Source: Cymodocea nodosa
Taxonomy: Eukaryota > Streptophyta > Magnoliopsida > Alismatales > Cymodoceaceae
Reading direction: 5' to 3'
Assembly: GCA_036874045.1 (NCBI GenBank)
Contig: CM072335.1
Coordinates: 15,024,001 to 15,088,000 of the forward strand
DNA length: 64,000 nt
Shown: positions 21,864 to 33,648 of the stretch, piece after piece
Numbering within the stretch: the stretch's first letter is position 1
How the letters are laid out: every line of letters begins with the position of its first letter
Notes under the pieces: generated by a model
Databases searched by the model: none
Told to the model about the DNA's origin: nothing
What the model saw: the letters and a program-made list of their open reading frames with translations, nothing else
Position numbers and translations under genes: made by a program

Positions 21864-22229
21864 TAGCAGCTTATTTCTTTATTACACGTGTTTTATAGTT
21901 AAATCAACGAAGTAAGTTCGTTGACTTATCTGTAACTCCATGAACCATATATTTTCTAATATGCCACTGTAGTAGTTACAGAAACAAGACATCCGAAGGA
22001 AAACCATGATTACACATATCATGTAGGAATTCACTCGTGGAATGAAGAAGAAATACCATCGTTGATATGAATGAAGGAAATCCAACCGATCATTTAAGCA
22101 GAAGTAGTTACAATAGAAAAAATATAAAAGAAGAGGTGTAGGATCGTATGGCAACACAAGAAGGGGTGAATTGTATTTTTCAACATTTTCGATTATAATT
22201 GAAACATCAAAACTCAAAAACAAGTCGAG
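21864..22229 (+). repeat. 366-bp direct repeat, copy 2
   Basis: Second copy of 18874-19239. It runs directly into the intact SirA LTR, so this copy keeps the original GyC-SirA junction and copy 1 stops 93 bases into the SirA LTR. Confidence 0.88.
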
Positions 22230-23667
22230 ACACTATTTTCATAAAATCATTTTTATTCAAGGTTTCAATTATAATATATAATTCAATTCTCCTCAGAAAT
22301 TGTAGATGCAATTATATATCGATACCATGTTTCATCTATACAATTTCATAACTACAAATAGAGAAAACTAATTGGCAGAATTTAAAACATTTCTCCTGGT
22401 TTGAGATCTTTCTTCTTCTTCTTCTTTTTCTTCTTCAACAATTCTTTAATGGTGAATATCTGACTTTCTTTACTTCACCGAATTTGCTTTCTTCTGATAC
22501 TTCAGATCTTCAATAACATAAATCTTACCTTTTTCTGCTTTACTGAATTTTCTTCCACCTGAGATCTTTTCCCCAAAAGGTGTTTTTGATCCTTAAAAAG
22601 ATTTTTTGTTTGGTGTGTAGGGATAACTGATCAACGAGAATTCTATGCCTTTTATATTGTATCTTCATTTCATGCATATCCTCCACATTTAATCACTACT
22701 AGTTTTCCACTTCTTCACGTCTTCTCTTTTTCCTTCATCGAAATACACACGTTCTAACCCACGTTTACATTTTGAATTTTCTTTAATCATCAATCCTAGA
22801 TCTCTGAAAATTTTCTTACAAAATAAACTTTCTCATCCAAAATTTTTCATCAAGTGTAATAAGAAGTCGTTACTTTAATGTTAACTAAATGAGTAAAACA
22901 AGTAGATATAACTTAACATTTCTAACTTAACGAGTTCCTCATGTGCCAACTCACGTGACAAGTACTATAGCTAACTCAACGAACTAAGTTCGTGGTGTTA
23001 CGCTAACTCAATGAACTAGTTTTGTGGTGTTACGATAACTCAATGAACCATCTCCGTTGTGTTACAGATAACTCAACGAACTAGTGATAAACAAATATTT
23101 TTATAATAAGAATTTTACCACGTGCAAAACTAACAACTTAAGTTTATAACACTAACCTAACGCATTGCCTTAGTGTTCAATATAGCAACTCAATGCGTTT
23201 AGTTATGTTAACTTAACGAGTTAAACATGTGCACCTCACGTGATACAATATATCATTCGTAACTTTTAATTCACCACATGTACAATACTAACTTAACTAG
23301 TTTGTCTCTTCTTTTACTCACTAACTTAACGAGTTCTCACGTGACCTATTTTAACCTTTAAGCCTCTAACTTAACAAGTTGTTTAAACGTGCACTATTCA
23401 TGATACAGAAAATATAACTTTAAAACATATCATGTTTTTCAATAAAAACACATGTTAACTTAACGTTTGGTTAAATGAGAAATTACTGCAACGAAATGAC
23501 TAGTTATTAACTTAGTATAATTTCAGATCCAATACAGATAAGTTTTTATATCAATAAACTTTTTTTTGTATTAATTGATGTTTTTAATTTCTTTTCATAA
23601 GCAATAATAATTGAGTAAATATGATTACTTTCATTCAGCACACATCATCAAAACAAAATACTCAACA
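22137..23667 (-). repeat. SirA 3' LTR
   Basis: 1531 bp, with ends TGTAGGATCGTATGG and ATACTCAACA on the plus strand, as in all Sirevirus LTRs here. A complement of the polypurine tract follows (TCTCTACCTTTTTGATG, 23669-23685). It is rich in AACTTAACGAG and AACTCAACGAA phrases. Confidence 0.9.
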
Positions 23668-24200
23668 ATCTCTACCTTTTTGATGATGACAAAACCATAT
23701 TAAATCAATTATGAAATATATTTAACTCAATAAAGCACATTCGTTGGGTTAATTTTTAATTCAACAAACAAGTTTGTTGACTTAAGTTCACTTAAGCTTA
23801 TTTATACTATTTGTGTAAAAATTCACCTTTCAGAATTAAAACTTTCAGATGTCAATAATTACATAAGTATCTTTCAGATTTTTAATAACCACATAATTAT
23901 CTTTCAAATTACATTAGCATCTATCATAACCACTTAAATATTATCTCTCTTTATAATATATGCAATTAAAATCATAATCATCTTCTACATTTGAATTTTT
24001 AACATTTTACATTTCTCCCCCTTTTTGTCATTAATCAAAAAGATGATTACATAGTATATAAACCAAGAGATATATTTACAGCTAAACTTTCTATAAACAT
24101 AAATAAGAATTGAACCATTTACAGAAAAATGTATTGTTCAATAAATCAAACAATAAATACAAACATTACATTTTGTATTCAGATACAAGCAGACAAACAT
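23668..24200 (-). other. SirA 3' noncoding region
   Basis: Between polypurine tract and third-ORF stop. It includes the conserved AACAAACAAGTTTGTTGA palindrome-like block near 23762 and complements of GGGGGAGAAATG near 24011-24022. No gene. Confidence 0.65.
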
Positions 24201-25404
24201 TTATCTATCCCTCCGAAGTATATTACTTATAGCATTACATATTTTATCTCCTAGATGCCTAATATCATTTCTAATGTCATTAAGCACATCATCTAGGTCA
24301 GGAGGTAGCTGGGATTGCTGTTCTGCTTGAACTAAATAACTTGGTTGTTGTGGTTGTATCTACTCTATACATTCTGTTAATTGTTATTATTGTTGTTGAG
24401 GTTGATGCATAGCCTAGAATTTTTGCAAATCTTTTACACTAAAAGCTCTCATGCCTTTAGTTTCAAAGGGCCAGTCAGATAAATTTAATTGGTTTGTAAG
24501 AAGTCTACATACAGCATCACCAAAAAATAACTTTGAACTCATATGCTGTAGTTGATAAATGAAAACATCAAACCAATTGATTTGAATTCTATTCAACAAA
24601 CCATAAGTTGCATATAAACAGCTTCTGCTGACTTCCAATGTCCAACTCTCTGAAATAAATTGGCATGCAATATATTTGCAATAAACCTTGCCTCTACATT
24701 CAGATTTTCCATTAATCTCATTTCAATATATACATCTGGAATCTTTAATAGTGAGTGAATGTTCCATTCCAATTGTCTAATCATGTCAAATCTGTTAATT
24801 ACAACAACACCTTCATTCTTCAATCCTAAAACTTCAAAAAATAATTCAAGAGACAATGTGAACTCCTGTTGATTTATTTGAGTTTTCAATATATTGTCAT
24901 TCTTGATGAGATTGGTATAGAAGGCTGTAATAAGCTCTTTGTAAATAGATGAGTTTCAGATCTTGAATAAGGCCTTGAAACTCAAATCTTAATTTACTAG
25001 CAAGATAAAATAAACTAGCAAGATAAAATAAACTCAAATCTAATAAACTAGCAAGGTAAAATAAAGTCTCATTATCTTCATCAGTTTCAATATGCTCAGA
25101 ACTAATGAGTTTATTAGATGCACTAAAAGCCACAATGTCTAGACATACATTGTCTTTTAGAAATAAATGCTCATCTAATTTTTCTTTTCCAACAGACTTT
25201 GTTTCCTTAGACATGATTTTTCTGATTTTTCTTCTTTTATAACACTTCTATTTCTCCTCTTCAATTATTATTGTTTTCTTTTGAAATGATTCCATAAAAG
25301 TTTTCTGGTTTAATTCTTCTAAGGCACTTTCTATTGCTACTACCTTTTGAAGACCTTCAACTTTGGAAGATTTATATTCTGAATTATATTAATCTATTTT
25401 GGAC
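24201..25404 (-). pseudogene. SirA third ORF remnant, internally deleted
   Basis: Minus strand. The C-terminal half is clear: LSLELFFEVLGLKNEGVVV, RLMENLNVEARFIANILHAN, NRIQINWFDVFIYQLQHM and LNLSDWPFETKGMRAFSVKD. The N-terminal third, which in SirB is Arg/Gly-rich, is missing: sequence upstream of about 25385 is already spacer. A second deletion joins DNETLFYLAS to RFEFQGLI. At that joint an 18-base unit containing CTAGCAAGATAAAATAAA is repeated about three times (24999-25065). See the SirB copy for function and family. Confidence 0.8.
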
Positions 25405-26479
25405 ATTGTTATTCCTCCCCCTACAAATATACTTCAAATATATTCAATTACATGTAAAATATATTTGTATAAAATAGATGTTAATTATAACTACACTTTA
25501 AATTTTCTTTTCAAATGATTTCTGCCATCCTTAATTCATCATAAATGATTTCAAGAATCAACTTCATTCGTATATGAATCAAAACATAACTTTAAACTTA
25601 ATATGATTAACTCAAGGAGAATAAAAGAATGTATCTCAAATAAACATAGTCAAAAGTACTAATGTTGATTCAATAAATCAATAGTCATATTGGTAGAAAC
25701 TATATTCGATTCAAAGATATCTGTAGTTAATGAAACAACTTTTTCTTTTCAAAACAATAAATATTGATAATTTCCTTTAAAAGTTAGTTTGAAAAGTTTG
25801 AATCATACAAGAGCTTTCTAATGTACTTGTGTAATGAGCTTTCAGTCAACAATCCCAGATCTGATCAGGACCTTAAGTTGCCAGATTTAAAGAATCCTTT
25901 TATCAAGACAACAATCCTTACATACCTATCTACTCAAGTACAAAAGACTCATGATCAAACTGATCAATAAACTCTCAAAGATTTTCACTTTGTAAGCACT
26001 TTTCATTTTAAGCATAATATATATGTATTCCATTAATACAAATGCAATAAAACACAAATCTCATACAATTTTTACGTCTATGATTTTACTGAAAATATGA
26101 ATCAGTTTCAATAAGCTCATACTTTTGATTAGAAGTTTAAGATGATTTACATATAAATTATTCTACAAGTTTAATCAATCAAGTCAAATTCATGCATGAT
26201 CATATGTACTATCATTGATCCAAAGAAAAAATTTAATCAAAATTTTAGGATTCGAGAAGTATTTAATGTTTTTCATTTACACTTCCACTTAAAATTTTGA
26301 AAACCATCAAACTTAACAAAATACTTAAAATCAATAAGATACTACTATAATATTACAATAAATACATAGTATCTTATGCAGCAGTTTAGATATTACTTAG
26401 ATATTTATGATAAGTATATAATATCTATGAGGTAAACAACATCATCACCAAAATTTATCTTTTGTGGAGTCTAAGCATT
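25405..26479 (-). other. SirA spacer between RNase H and third ORF
   Basis: Noncoding spacer homologous to 42955-44272 (SirB), 38031-39600 (SirC) and, remarkably, to 55640-56640 in GyB. The most conserved core is at about 25793-25980. Confidence 0.75.
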
Positions 26480-26734
26480 TTACACATCACATAGCCTACA
26501 TATACCCAAATTTAATCTTATGTTGCAGAATGTATTTTCATCTAGAGGTTTTGTAAATATATTAGCTAATTGATTTTTACTAGACACAAATCCTAATTTA
26601 ATTTTTCCTTTCATTACGTTATCTCTTAGAAAATGATGTCTAACCTCTATATGCTTTGCTCTAGAATGCAATAAATCTCAGTTGTATCATAAGATAATCC
26701 AAAGTCTTCTAAAGTTTGCCTTATCCACAAAATT
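26480..26734 (-). pseudogene. SirA RNase H, C-terminal end
   Basis: Minus strand: SRAKHIEVRHHFLRDNVMKG, then SSKNQLANIFTKPLDENTF, the standard end of copia RNase H. About 55 bases of the CDSSSAINLS region are deleted near 26673. The segment breaks at 26734 in the QILWIR motif because of SirB; the preceding residues are at 63595 on. Confidence 0.88.
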
Positions 26735-28227
26735 TGTCGAGTATTTTGTTTTGATGATGTGTGCTGAATGAAAATAATCATATTTGCTCAATTACTATTG
26801 CTTGTGAAAGGAAATTAAGTACAACAATTAATACAGAAAAAGCTTACTAATATAAATACGTGTCTGTATTAGATCTGAAATTATACTAAGTTAGTAACTA
26901 GTCGTTTCATTGCATTAATTTCTCATTTAACTAAATGTTAAGTTAACGTGTGTTTTTATTGAAAAGCATGATATGTTTTAAAGTTATATCTTCTGTATCA
27001 TAAACAGTGCATGTTTAGACAACTCGTTAAGTTAGAGTGTTATTCATATAGAGGTCACGTGAGAACTTATTAAGTTAGAGGCTTAAAGGTTAAAATAGGT
27101 CACATGAGAACTCGTTAAGTTAGTGAGTAAAAGAAGAGACGAACTCATTAAGTTAGTATTGTACATGTAGTGAAATTATAAGTTACGAATGTTATATTGT
27201 ATCACATGAGGTGCACATGTTTAACTCATTAAGTTAACATAACTAAACGCGTTGAGTTGCTATATTGAACACTAAGGCAACATGTTAGGTTAGCGTTATA
27301 AAACTTAAGTTGTTATTTTTGCACATGGTAAAATTCTTATTATAAAAACATTTGTTTATTACTACTTCGTTGAGTTAGTGTAACACCACATACTTAGTTT
27401 GTTGAGTTAGTGTTACTCGTTTAGTTAACATTAAAGTAACGACTTCTTATTACACTTGATGAAAAATTTTGGATGAGAAAGTTTATTTTGCAGGAAATTT
27501 TTTAGAGATCCAGGATTGATGATTAAAGAAAATTCGAAATGTAAACGTGGGTTAGAACGTGTGTATTTTGATAAAGGAAAAAGAAAAGACGTGAAGAAGT
27601 GGAAAATTGGTAGTGATTAAACGTGGAGGATATACATGAAATGAAGATACAATATAAAAGGCATAGAATTCTCATTGATCAGTTATCCCTGCACACCAAA
27701 AGAAAAGTCTTTTTAGGGATCAAAAACACCTCTTCTGGGAAAAACTCTCAAGTGGAAGAAAATTCAGTGAAGCATAAAAAGTTAAAATATATGTCACTGA
27801 AGATTTGAAGTATCAGATGGAAGAAAATTTAGTGAAGTAGAAAAGGTCAGATTTATGTCACTGAAGATTTAAAGTATCAGAAGAAAGTAAATTCGGTGAA
27901 GCAGAGAAAGACTAGATATTCGTCATTGAAGAATTGATGAAGAAGAAGAAGAAAGATCTCAAATAGGGATAAATGTTTTAAATTCCGCAAATTAGTTTTC
28001 TCTGTTTGTAGTTATGAAATTGTATAGATGAAACATGGTATCAATATATAATTGCATCTACAATTTCTGAGGAGAATTGAATTGTATATTGTAATTGAAA
28101 CCTTGAATAAAAATGATTTTATGAAAACAATGTCTCGACTTGTTTTTGAGTTTTAAAGTTTCAATTAAAATCGAAAATGTTGAAAAACACAATTCACCAC
28201 CCTCTTGTGTAGCCATACGATCCTACA
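26735..28227 (+). repeat. SirB 5' LTR
   Basis: 1493 bp. TATAAAAG at 27653-27660 is the likely TATA box. Compared with the 3' LTR it lacks about 73 bases around 27407 and has an extra phrase near 27126-27160. A 61-codon frame at 27623 is open in all LTR copies but begins upstream of the TATA box. Confidence 0.9.
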
Positions 28228-28229
28228 AG

Positions 28230-28241
28230 TGGTATCAGAGC
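28230..28241 (+). promoter_or_regulatory. SirB primer-binding site, initiator Met-tRNA
   Basis: TGGTATCAGAGC two bases after the LTR end (CCTACA). Confidence 0.92.
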
Positions 28242-28426
28242 TTTGTTAATAATCTTTGATATAAAATCGATACCAACTTATTTAATATCATTGCTTATTC
28301 TACCTTCCTTGTTTTTAAACAGAAATTAATATCTAAGCATATATTTAACTTTCTTGATTTAAGGCTAAAGTTGTTTTAAAGTTTTAGACTGTTTAAAATC
28401 AAATAGGTTGAAAAATATAAGGTAAG

Positions 28427-29800
28427 ATGGCTACTGGAAATGGTAATTTTTCTTTGTATGAAGGCCAAAATCTTAATTGTCCTCCTTTATTTGATGGAAT
28501 ACATTTTGAATATTGGAAATATAGGATGACAGTTTTTATTCAAAGTATAGATCATAAGTTATGGTTCATGATTTCTAAACCATATACTACGTTAACTACT
28601 CCTTATAATACTTGGACAATTACTAAAAAAGAAAATAAAACTCTGAATGCTAAGAGCTTAAATATTTTATTTTGTACATTGAGTTATGAATAATTCGGTA
28701 AAGTGTCGGTATATAAATCTGCTTATGAGGTGTGGCATGCATTAGAAGTTTCACATGAAGGTACTTCTCAAGTTAAAGAGACTAAAATAAACATGTTAAT
28801 TCATAAGTATGAACTCTTTAGGATGCATGAAGACGAAAGTATTTCTGAGATGTTTTCCAGATTTCTTGATATCATAAACTCTTTAAAATGCTTAGGAAAG
28901 AATTTTGAATTGAAGGATTTGGTGAGGAAAATTCTCAGATCCCTAAGTTCTAAATGGTCTTAAAAAGTAACATCAATTATGGAATCACGGGATTTAAATG
29001 TTTATACCATGAATGAATTGATAGGAAATTTAACAGCTTATGAAGTTCAATTAAATGAATTACTGAGTCAAAACAAACTAAAAATGAAGAAAGAAATAGC
29101 CTTTGAAATTAATTCAGATTCTGATATATCTACTAATTTTGATGAGGATTTGATCTTGCTAACTAGGAAATTCAAGAAAGCATGGAAAGCTAGGAAACAG
29201 CAAAGGAACAAAAATGATAAACCCTCAACGTCAAAATCACTGAATGACAAGAATTCTTCATCTAGAAAGTATGTATGTTACAATTGTAAGAAACCTGGAC
29301 ATCTTTCTCTAGATTGTCCTATAAGAATAAATGAAAAGCATAGTAGGACAAATCAGAAGAAGATGGCTCAAAAAACTCAGAAAAAGTTTTACAAGAAAAA
29401 GGCTTTGAAGGTCACTTGGGATGACATGTCTGAAAAGTTTGAATATGAGGAATCATCATCAAAATCTTCACATTCAGAAGAAGAACCAGAGTTAGAAGAC
29501 GTTGCTCATGTGTGCTTCATGATAGATGAGTCTGAGGTAATATTTGATCTTGAAAGTCATTCAAATTTTAACTTTGATGAATTATTATGTGCTTATCATG
29601 CATTATTACAAAAACATAAAGTTTGTAAATTGGAAAATAAGAATATCAGAAACTCTTTATCCATTGTGGAAGAAGAAAATTGTTTCCTATCTACTACTTT
29701 AGAAAAGTTTAAACGTGATAATAAAAATCATGCTAGAGATTTGCATAAATTTAGATTTAATAAATGTCTTGCACAAACAAATATAGAATACAAATGCTAA
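28427..29800 (+). pseudogene. SirB Gag
   Basis: ATG at 28427. It starts ATGNGNFSLYEGQNLNCPPL, then FDGIHFEYWKYRM, the N-terminal motif of Sirevirus/copia Gag. The capsid-like region follows (VWHALEVSHEGTSQVKETKI, then FELKDLVRKILRSL). A CCHC knuckle (CYNCKKPGHLSLDC) is at 29276-29317, flanked by Lys-rich sequence and an acidic Ser/Glu stretch. TAA at 28691-28693 and TAA at 28961-28963 break the frame; the rest stays in frame 2 to 29800. Gag assembles the particle and binds RNA. Confidence 0.85.
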
Positions 29801-29880
29801 AAAATTAAAGATAGAATCGGAAAATGAAATGTTGAGAAAAAAATATCAATGATCTTGAGTTAGAGATTGATAAATTAAAA

Positions 29881-30680
29881 ATGAGAGAGCTAGATTTAAA
29901 TTCTACCATTGAGAAATGGAATTTAAGTCAAATTAAGTTAGTCAAACTAACTAGTACCCCTACGATGTCATATAAATTTAGCTTAGGATTTTATTATCCT
30001 GAATATCCTAAATCTCAAGCCAATAAAAGATTTATTAGTTGCAGCTCAAGTAAATCTAAGACTAAAATTCCTTTTATCATGAAACAAGGTAATAAATATG
30101 TAGAAGTAGGTAATTCAAGGGATGAATCATGTAGTAATAATATAAATCAATGTGATTTGTCTAAATGTACTTCTAACATGACTATTAACGTTTCTAAAAA
30201 TATTGTTTCTTGTTTTGGAAATTCAGTTTCTAATGTTTCTAAAATTTCAAACAAATGTAGTAAACTGAAAATTCAGAAACTTGAGCATGTAATTCAAAAC
30301 ACAAGTGTTAGACCAATTACTCATTCTGCATGTGATATATCTAAAAATTCTTGTGTAGAAAAAGATTTTGTATATATTGAAAATGTTAATACAAGTACAA
30401 AATCTTGGTATGAACTTACTAAAATGTATGAGCATGACCAAAATAAATTAACATCTGATAAAAATCGGCTTGGTCTTGGTTATACTACATCTGAAAACAA
30501 AAAGAATGATTATAAGAGCAATAATGCTATAAGTATGATGCTAATGATAAGTCTATAGCACTTACAACTAATAAGAATGTAAATGATAATGTTAAACTGC
30601 TTTTAAACAAAAAGAAGAAATATGCGTTTAATGAACTTGATCCTCAACAACATTGGGTACCAAGAAAAAGTTTTTCTTAA
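29881..30680 (+). pseudogene. SirB Gag-Pol linker region
   Basis: A 225-codon frame (29881-30558), Lys/Asn/Ser-rich, with no recognised domain, then a shifted frame with ANDKSIALTTNKNVNDNVKL and ELDPQHWVPRKSFS ending at TAA (30678-30680). A frameshift lies near 30535 and another near 29800-29880. The PQHWVP motif commonly precedes protease in this lineage. The TAA is in frame with protease. Confidence 0.65.
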
Positions 30681-30695
30681 TTTGTTTTGCAGGAG

Positions 30696-31787
30696 GAAAC
30701 AACATCAAAATGGATCTTGGACAATGGAGCATCAAGTCACATGACCGTACAGAAAAGTCTACTATGAAATTTTACAAATACCACTAAAGGAAGTGTAACA
30801 TTTGGAAACAAAAGCAAGGATAAAATCATAGGTGTGGGTAATGTTCAAATAACTCTGACTTGTGTTATTTTGAATGTACTATATGTAGAAAACCTAGGAT
30901 TTAATTTGCTAAGTGTTATAAAACTAACTAAAAATGGATATTATGTATTGTTTGAAGATAATGTATGCAAAATTATTGATAAAAATACAAATGAACTTAA
31001 GTTTATTGCTAAAAGAAAAGGTAATGTATGTATTTTATCTTTACCTTCTAGTGTAGTTGATTTAAATTCATATTTGCTAGCTGAAACTAGTGATGCATAT
31101 TTGTGGCATAGAAGGATCGGGCATATAAATATGAAACTGTTACATAAACTATCTAGAAAACATTTAGTGAGAGGTTTACCAAAGATTAAATACTCAAAGG
31201 ACTTTATGTGTGATGCATGTGAGTTAGGTAAACTTCACATAAACTCTTTTAAATCCAAAACTAATATTTCAAGCAAGAGAGTCTTAGAACTTATACATAT
31301 GGATCTATTTGGACCAACAAGAATCATGAGCCTTGGTGGTAAACGGTATGTATTTGTTTTAGTAGATGACTTCTCTACATACACTTGGGTATATTTTCTA
31401 GCATCTAAGATAGAAGTTTTTGAAAAGTTTAAAATGTTTTGCAATCTTGTTCAAAATGAATAAAGTGTCTCTGTTCAAAAACTTAGGAATGATCATGGTA
31501 CTAAATTTGATAATGATCAAATGAATAATTACTGTATAGATCACGACATTAATCACATATTTTCTTTTCCAAGAGTACCGTCTCAAAATGGTGTTGTTGA
31601 GAGAAAGGATAGATCACTTCAGGAAATGGCCAGAACTATGTTGAATGAACATAAGTTACCTCAAAATCTTTGGGTTGAAGTAGTAAATAGAACTTGTTAT
31701 GTTATTAATAGAAGTCACTTAAGACCTCGTGTTAATAAAACTCCTTTGAAATTATGTTTAATAGGGTTCCAAAAATTTCCTATATGA
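30696..31787 (+). pseudogene. SirB Pol: protease and integrase
   Basis: Protease: KWILDNGASSHMT at 30708 on. The usual DSGA is DNGA here (Ser codon changed G to A), keeping the catalytic Asp. Integrase: HHCC domain (LWHRRIGHINMKLLHKLSRK, then CDACELGK), Asp in IHMDLFGPTR, Asp in LRNDHGTKFD and Glu in NGVVERKDRSLQEMARTML. One in-frame stop (TAA at 31461-31463) and one TAG-free protease gap with a TGA near 30764 break the frame. A frameshift near 31750 leads to the next segment. Confidence 0.88.
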
Positions 31788-33648
31788 AACCATTTGGCTG
31801 CAAGTGTTTTATTCTTAATACTAAGGATAAAAGGGATAAATTTCAAGCCAAAGCAGATGAAGGAATTTTTGTAGGTTACTCTACTAGAAGTAAAGCCTAT
31901 AGAGTATATAACAAGACTTCTAGAACTATTGAAGAAACCCTCCATGTAAGCTTCAATGAAAATTCTTTTAGAGAATCTTAATCTAAAGATGATAATGATG
32001 ATTTGATCAATTTCCCAAAAGATTTAGAGATCAATAAAGAGATTGAAGATTTATCTGAGAAAATCAAAAATATGAACTTAAATGATCAAACTAATGATGA
32101 AAGTGATGGACTTTCAGATGTTGATGAGAATATTGAGGAAAATCAGAGAAATTGGCGTTATTCTTCATCACATCCCATTACTCAAGTCATTGGTAATATT
32201 AATGAGGGAGTTAAAACTAGAGCTTTAGTAAATTTAAGTAGTATGAGTATGTTTGTTTCTATGGTGGAATCAAGGAATATAGAAGAAGCATTATCTAATG
32301 AAAATTGGATAGTGGCAATGCAAGAAGAACTAAATCAATTCATCAAATATGATATTTGGGAATTAGTCTCTCCACTAGAAAATCAGTCCATAGTAGGTAC
32401 AAAGTGGATCTTTAAAAACAAAACTAATGAGACTGGTCAAGTTATAAGAAACAAAGCTAGATTAGTTGCACAAGGGTATACACAGGAAGAAGGACTAGAT
32501 TATGATGAAACATTTGCTCTTGTGGCTAGGTTAGAAAGTACTAGAATATTATTGGCCTATGCTTGTTATATGGATTTTAAATTATATCAAATGGATGTAA
32601 AGAGTGCATTTCTAAACAGTTTAATTAATGAAGAAGTTTATGTGAAACAACCACCTGGATTTGAAGATATTAAAAATCTTGACGTTGTGTATAAATTGAA
32701 GAAAGCCTTATATGGTTTGAAGCAAGCAACTAGATCATGGTATGAAAGATTATCTACTTTTCTAATAGAACAAGGTTATATCATGGGAAGAGTAGATCAT
32801 AATCTATTTATCGAAAGAGATGGCAAAGATCAAATTGTTGTTCAAATATATGTGGATGATATAATCTTTGGAGCAACCTTTGATAAACTAATAAAAATAT
32901 TTTCTAAAGAGATGACTAGTCAATTTTAAATGAGTATGATAGGAGAACTTTCATATTTTCTAGGACTTCAAATTAAACAAATGGATAAAGGTATATTTTT
33001 AAATCAGAAAAAATATGCAAATGAAATGATTAAGAAATTTAATTTTAATGATACAAGGATTCGAGGAACTCCTATGAGTACTTCTTTAAAGTTAGATATT
33101 GATGACATAGGAAAATCAATAGATCAAAGAAAATACAGAAGTATGATTGGTTCTTTACTTTATTTGACAGCTAGTAAACCTGAAATATGTTTGCTGTGTG
33201 TGCTTGTGCTAGATTTCAATCTAATCCTAAAGAATCACCCTCAATTGCGGTTAAAAGAATATTTAGATATATACAAAAGACTAAAAATTTCAGACTATAT
33301 TATTCTATGGATAGTTCAGTAGATCTTATAGGATATATTGATGCTGATTACATAGGATCTAAATCTGATAGAAAGAGTACCAGTGGCACATGTCAATTAT
33401 TGGGAAATAATTTGGTGTCATGGTTTAGTAAAAAGCAAAACTGTGTAGCACTTTCTACTACAGAAGCTGAATATGTTGCTGCTGCACTGTGTTGCACTCA
33501 GATTTTGTGGATAAGGAAAACTTTAGAAGACTTTAGATTATTTTATGATACAACTGAGATTTATTGTGACAGTAATTCTAAAATAAATCTTTCCGAAAAT
33601 CCTATATTACATTCTAGAGTAAAGCATATAGAGGTTAGACATCATTTT
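31754..33648 (+). pseudogene. SirB Pol: integrase end, reverse transcriptase and most of RNase H
   Basis: Starts with the integrase C-terminal block (FGCKCFILNTKDKRDKF, FVGYSTRSKAYRVYN). Reverse transcriptase includes WELVSPLENQSIVGTKWIFK, ARLVAQGYTQEEGLDYDETF, YQMDVKSAFLNSLINEEVYV, LYGLKQATRSWYERL and YVDD at 32849-32860. RNase H has LIGYIDADYIGSKSDRKSTS, KKQNCVALSTTEAEYVAAA and IYCDSNSKINLSE. TAA at 31979-31981, TAA at 32927-32929 and a frameshift near 33187 are visible. SirC cuts the frame at 33648, after VRHHF; the remaining codons are at 42800-42954. Confidence 0.9.

Larger units (their letters stand above)
22137..26734 (-). mobile_element. SirA: Sirevirus-like Ty1/copia element, minus strand, left segment
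   Basis: The 3' LTR, third-ORF remnant, spacer and RNase H tail are read right to left on the minus strand. The segment stops at 26734, where SirB is inserted. It resumes at 63595 and leaves the window at 64000. Its left edge abuts the GyC LTR. The 5-bp duplication cannot be checked because the other end is outside. Confidence 0.88.

Noticed and set aside
27623..27808. Frame of about 60 codons conserved in all Sirevirus LTRs (also 62978, and minus strand 34047 and 41661)
   Set aside because: Its ATG is upstream of the TATA box, so the LTR promoter would not include it; similarity follows from LTR duplication and copies diverge by frameshift.
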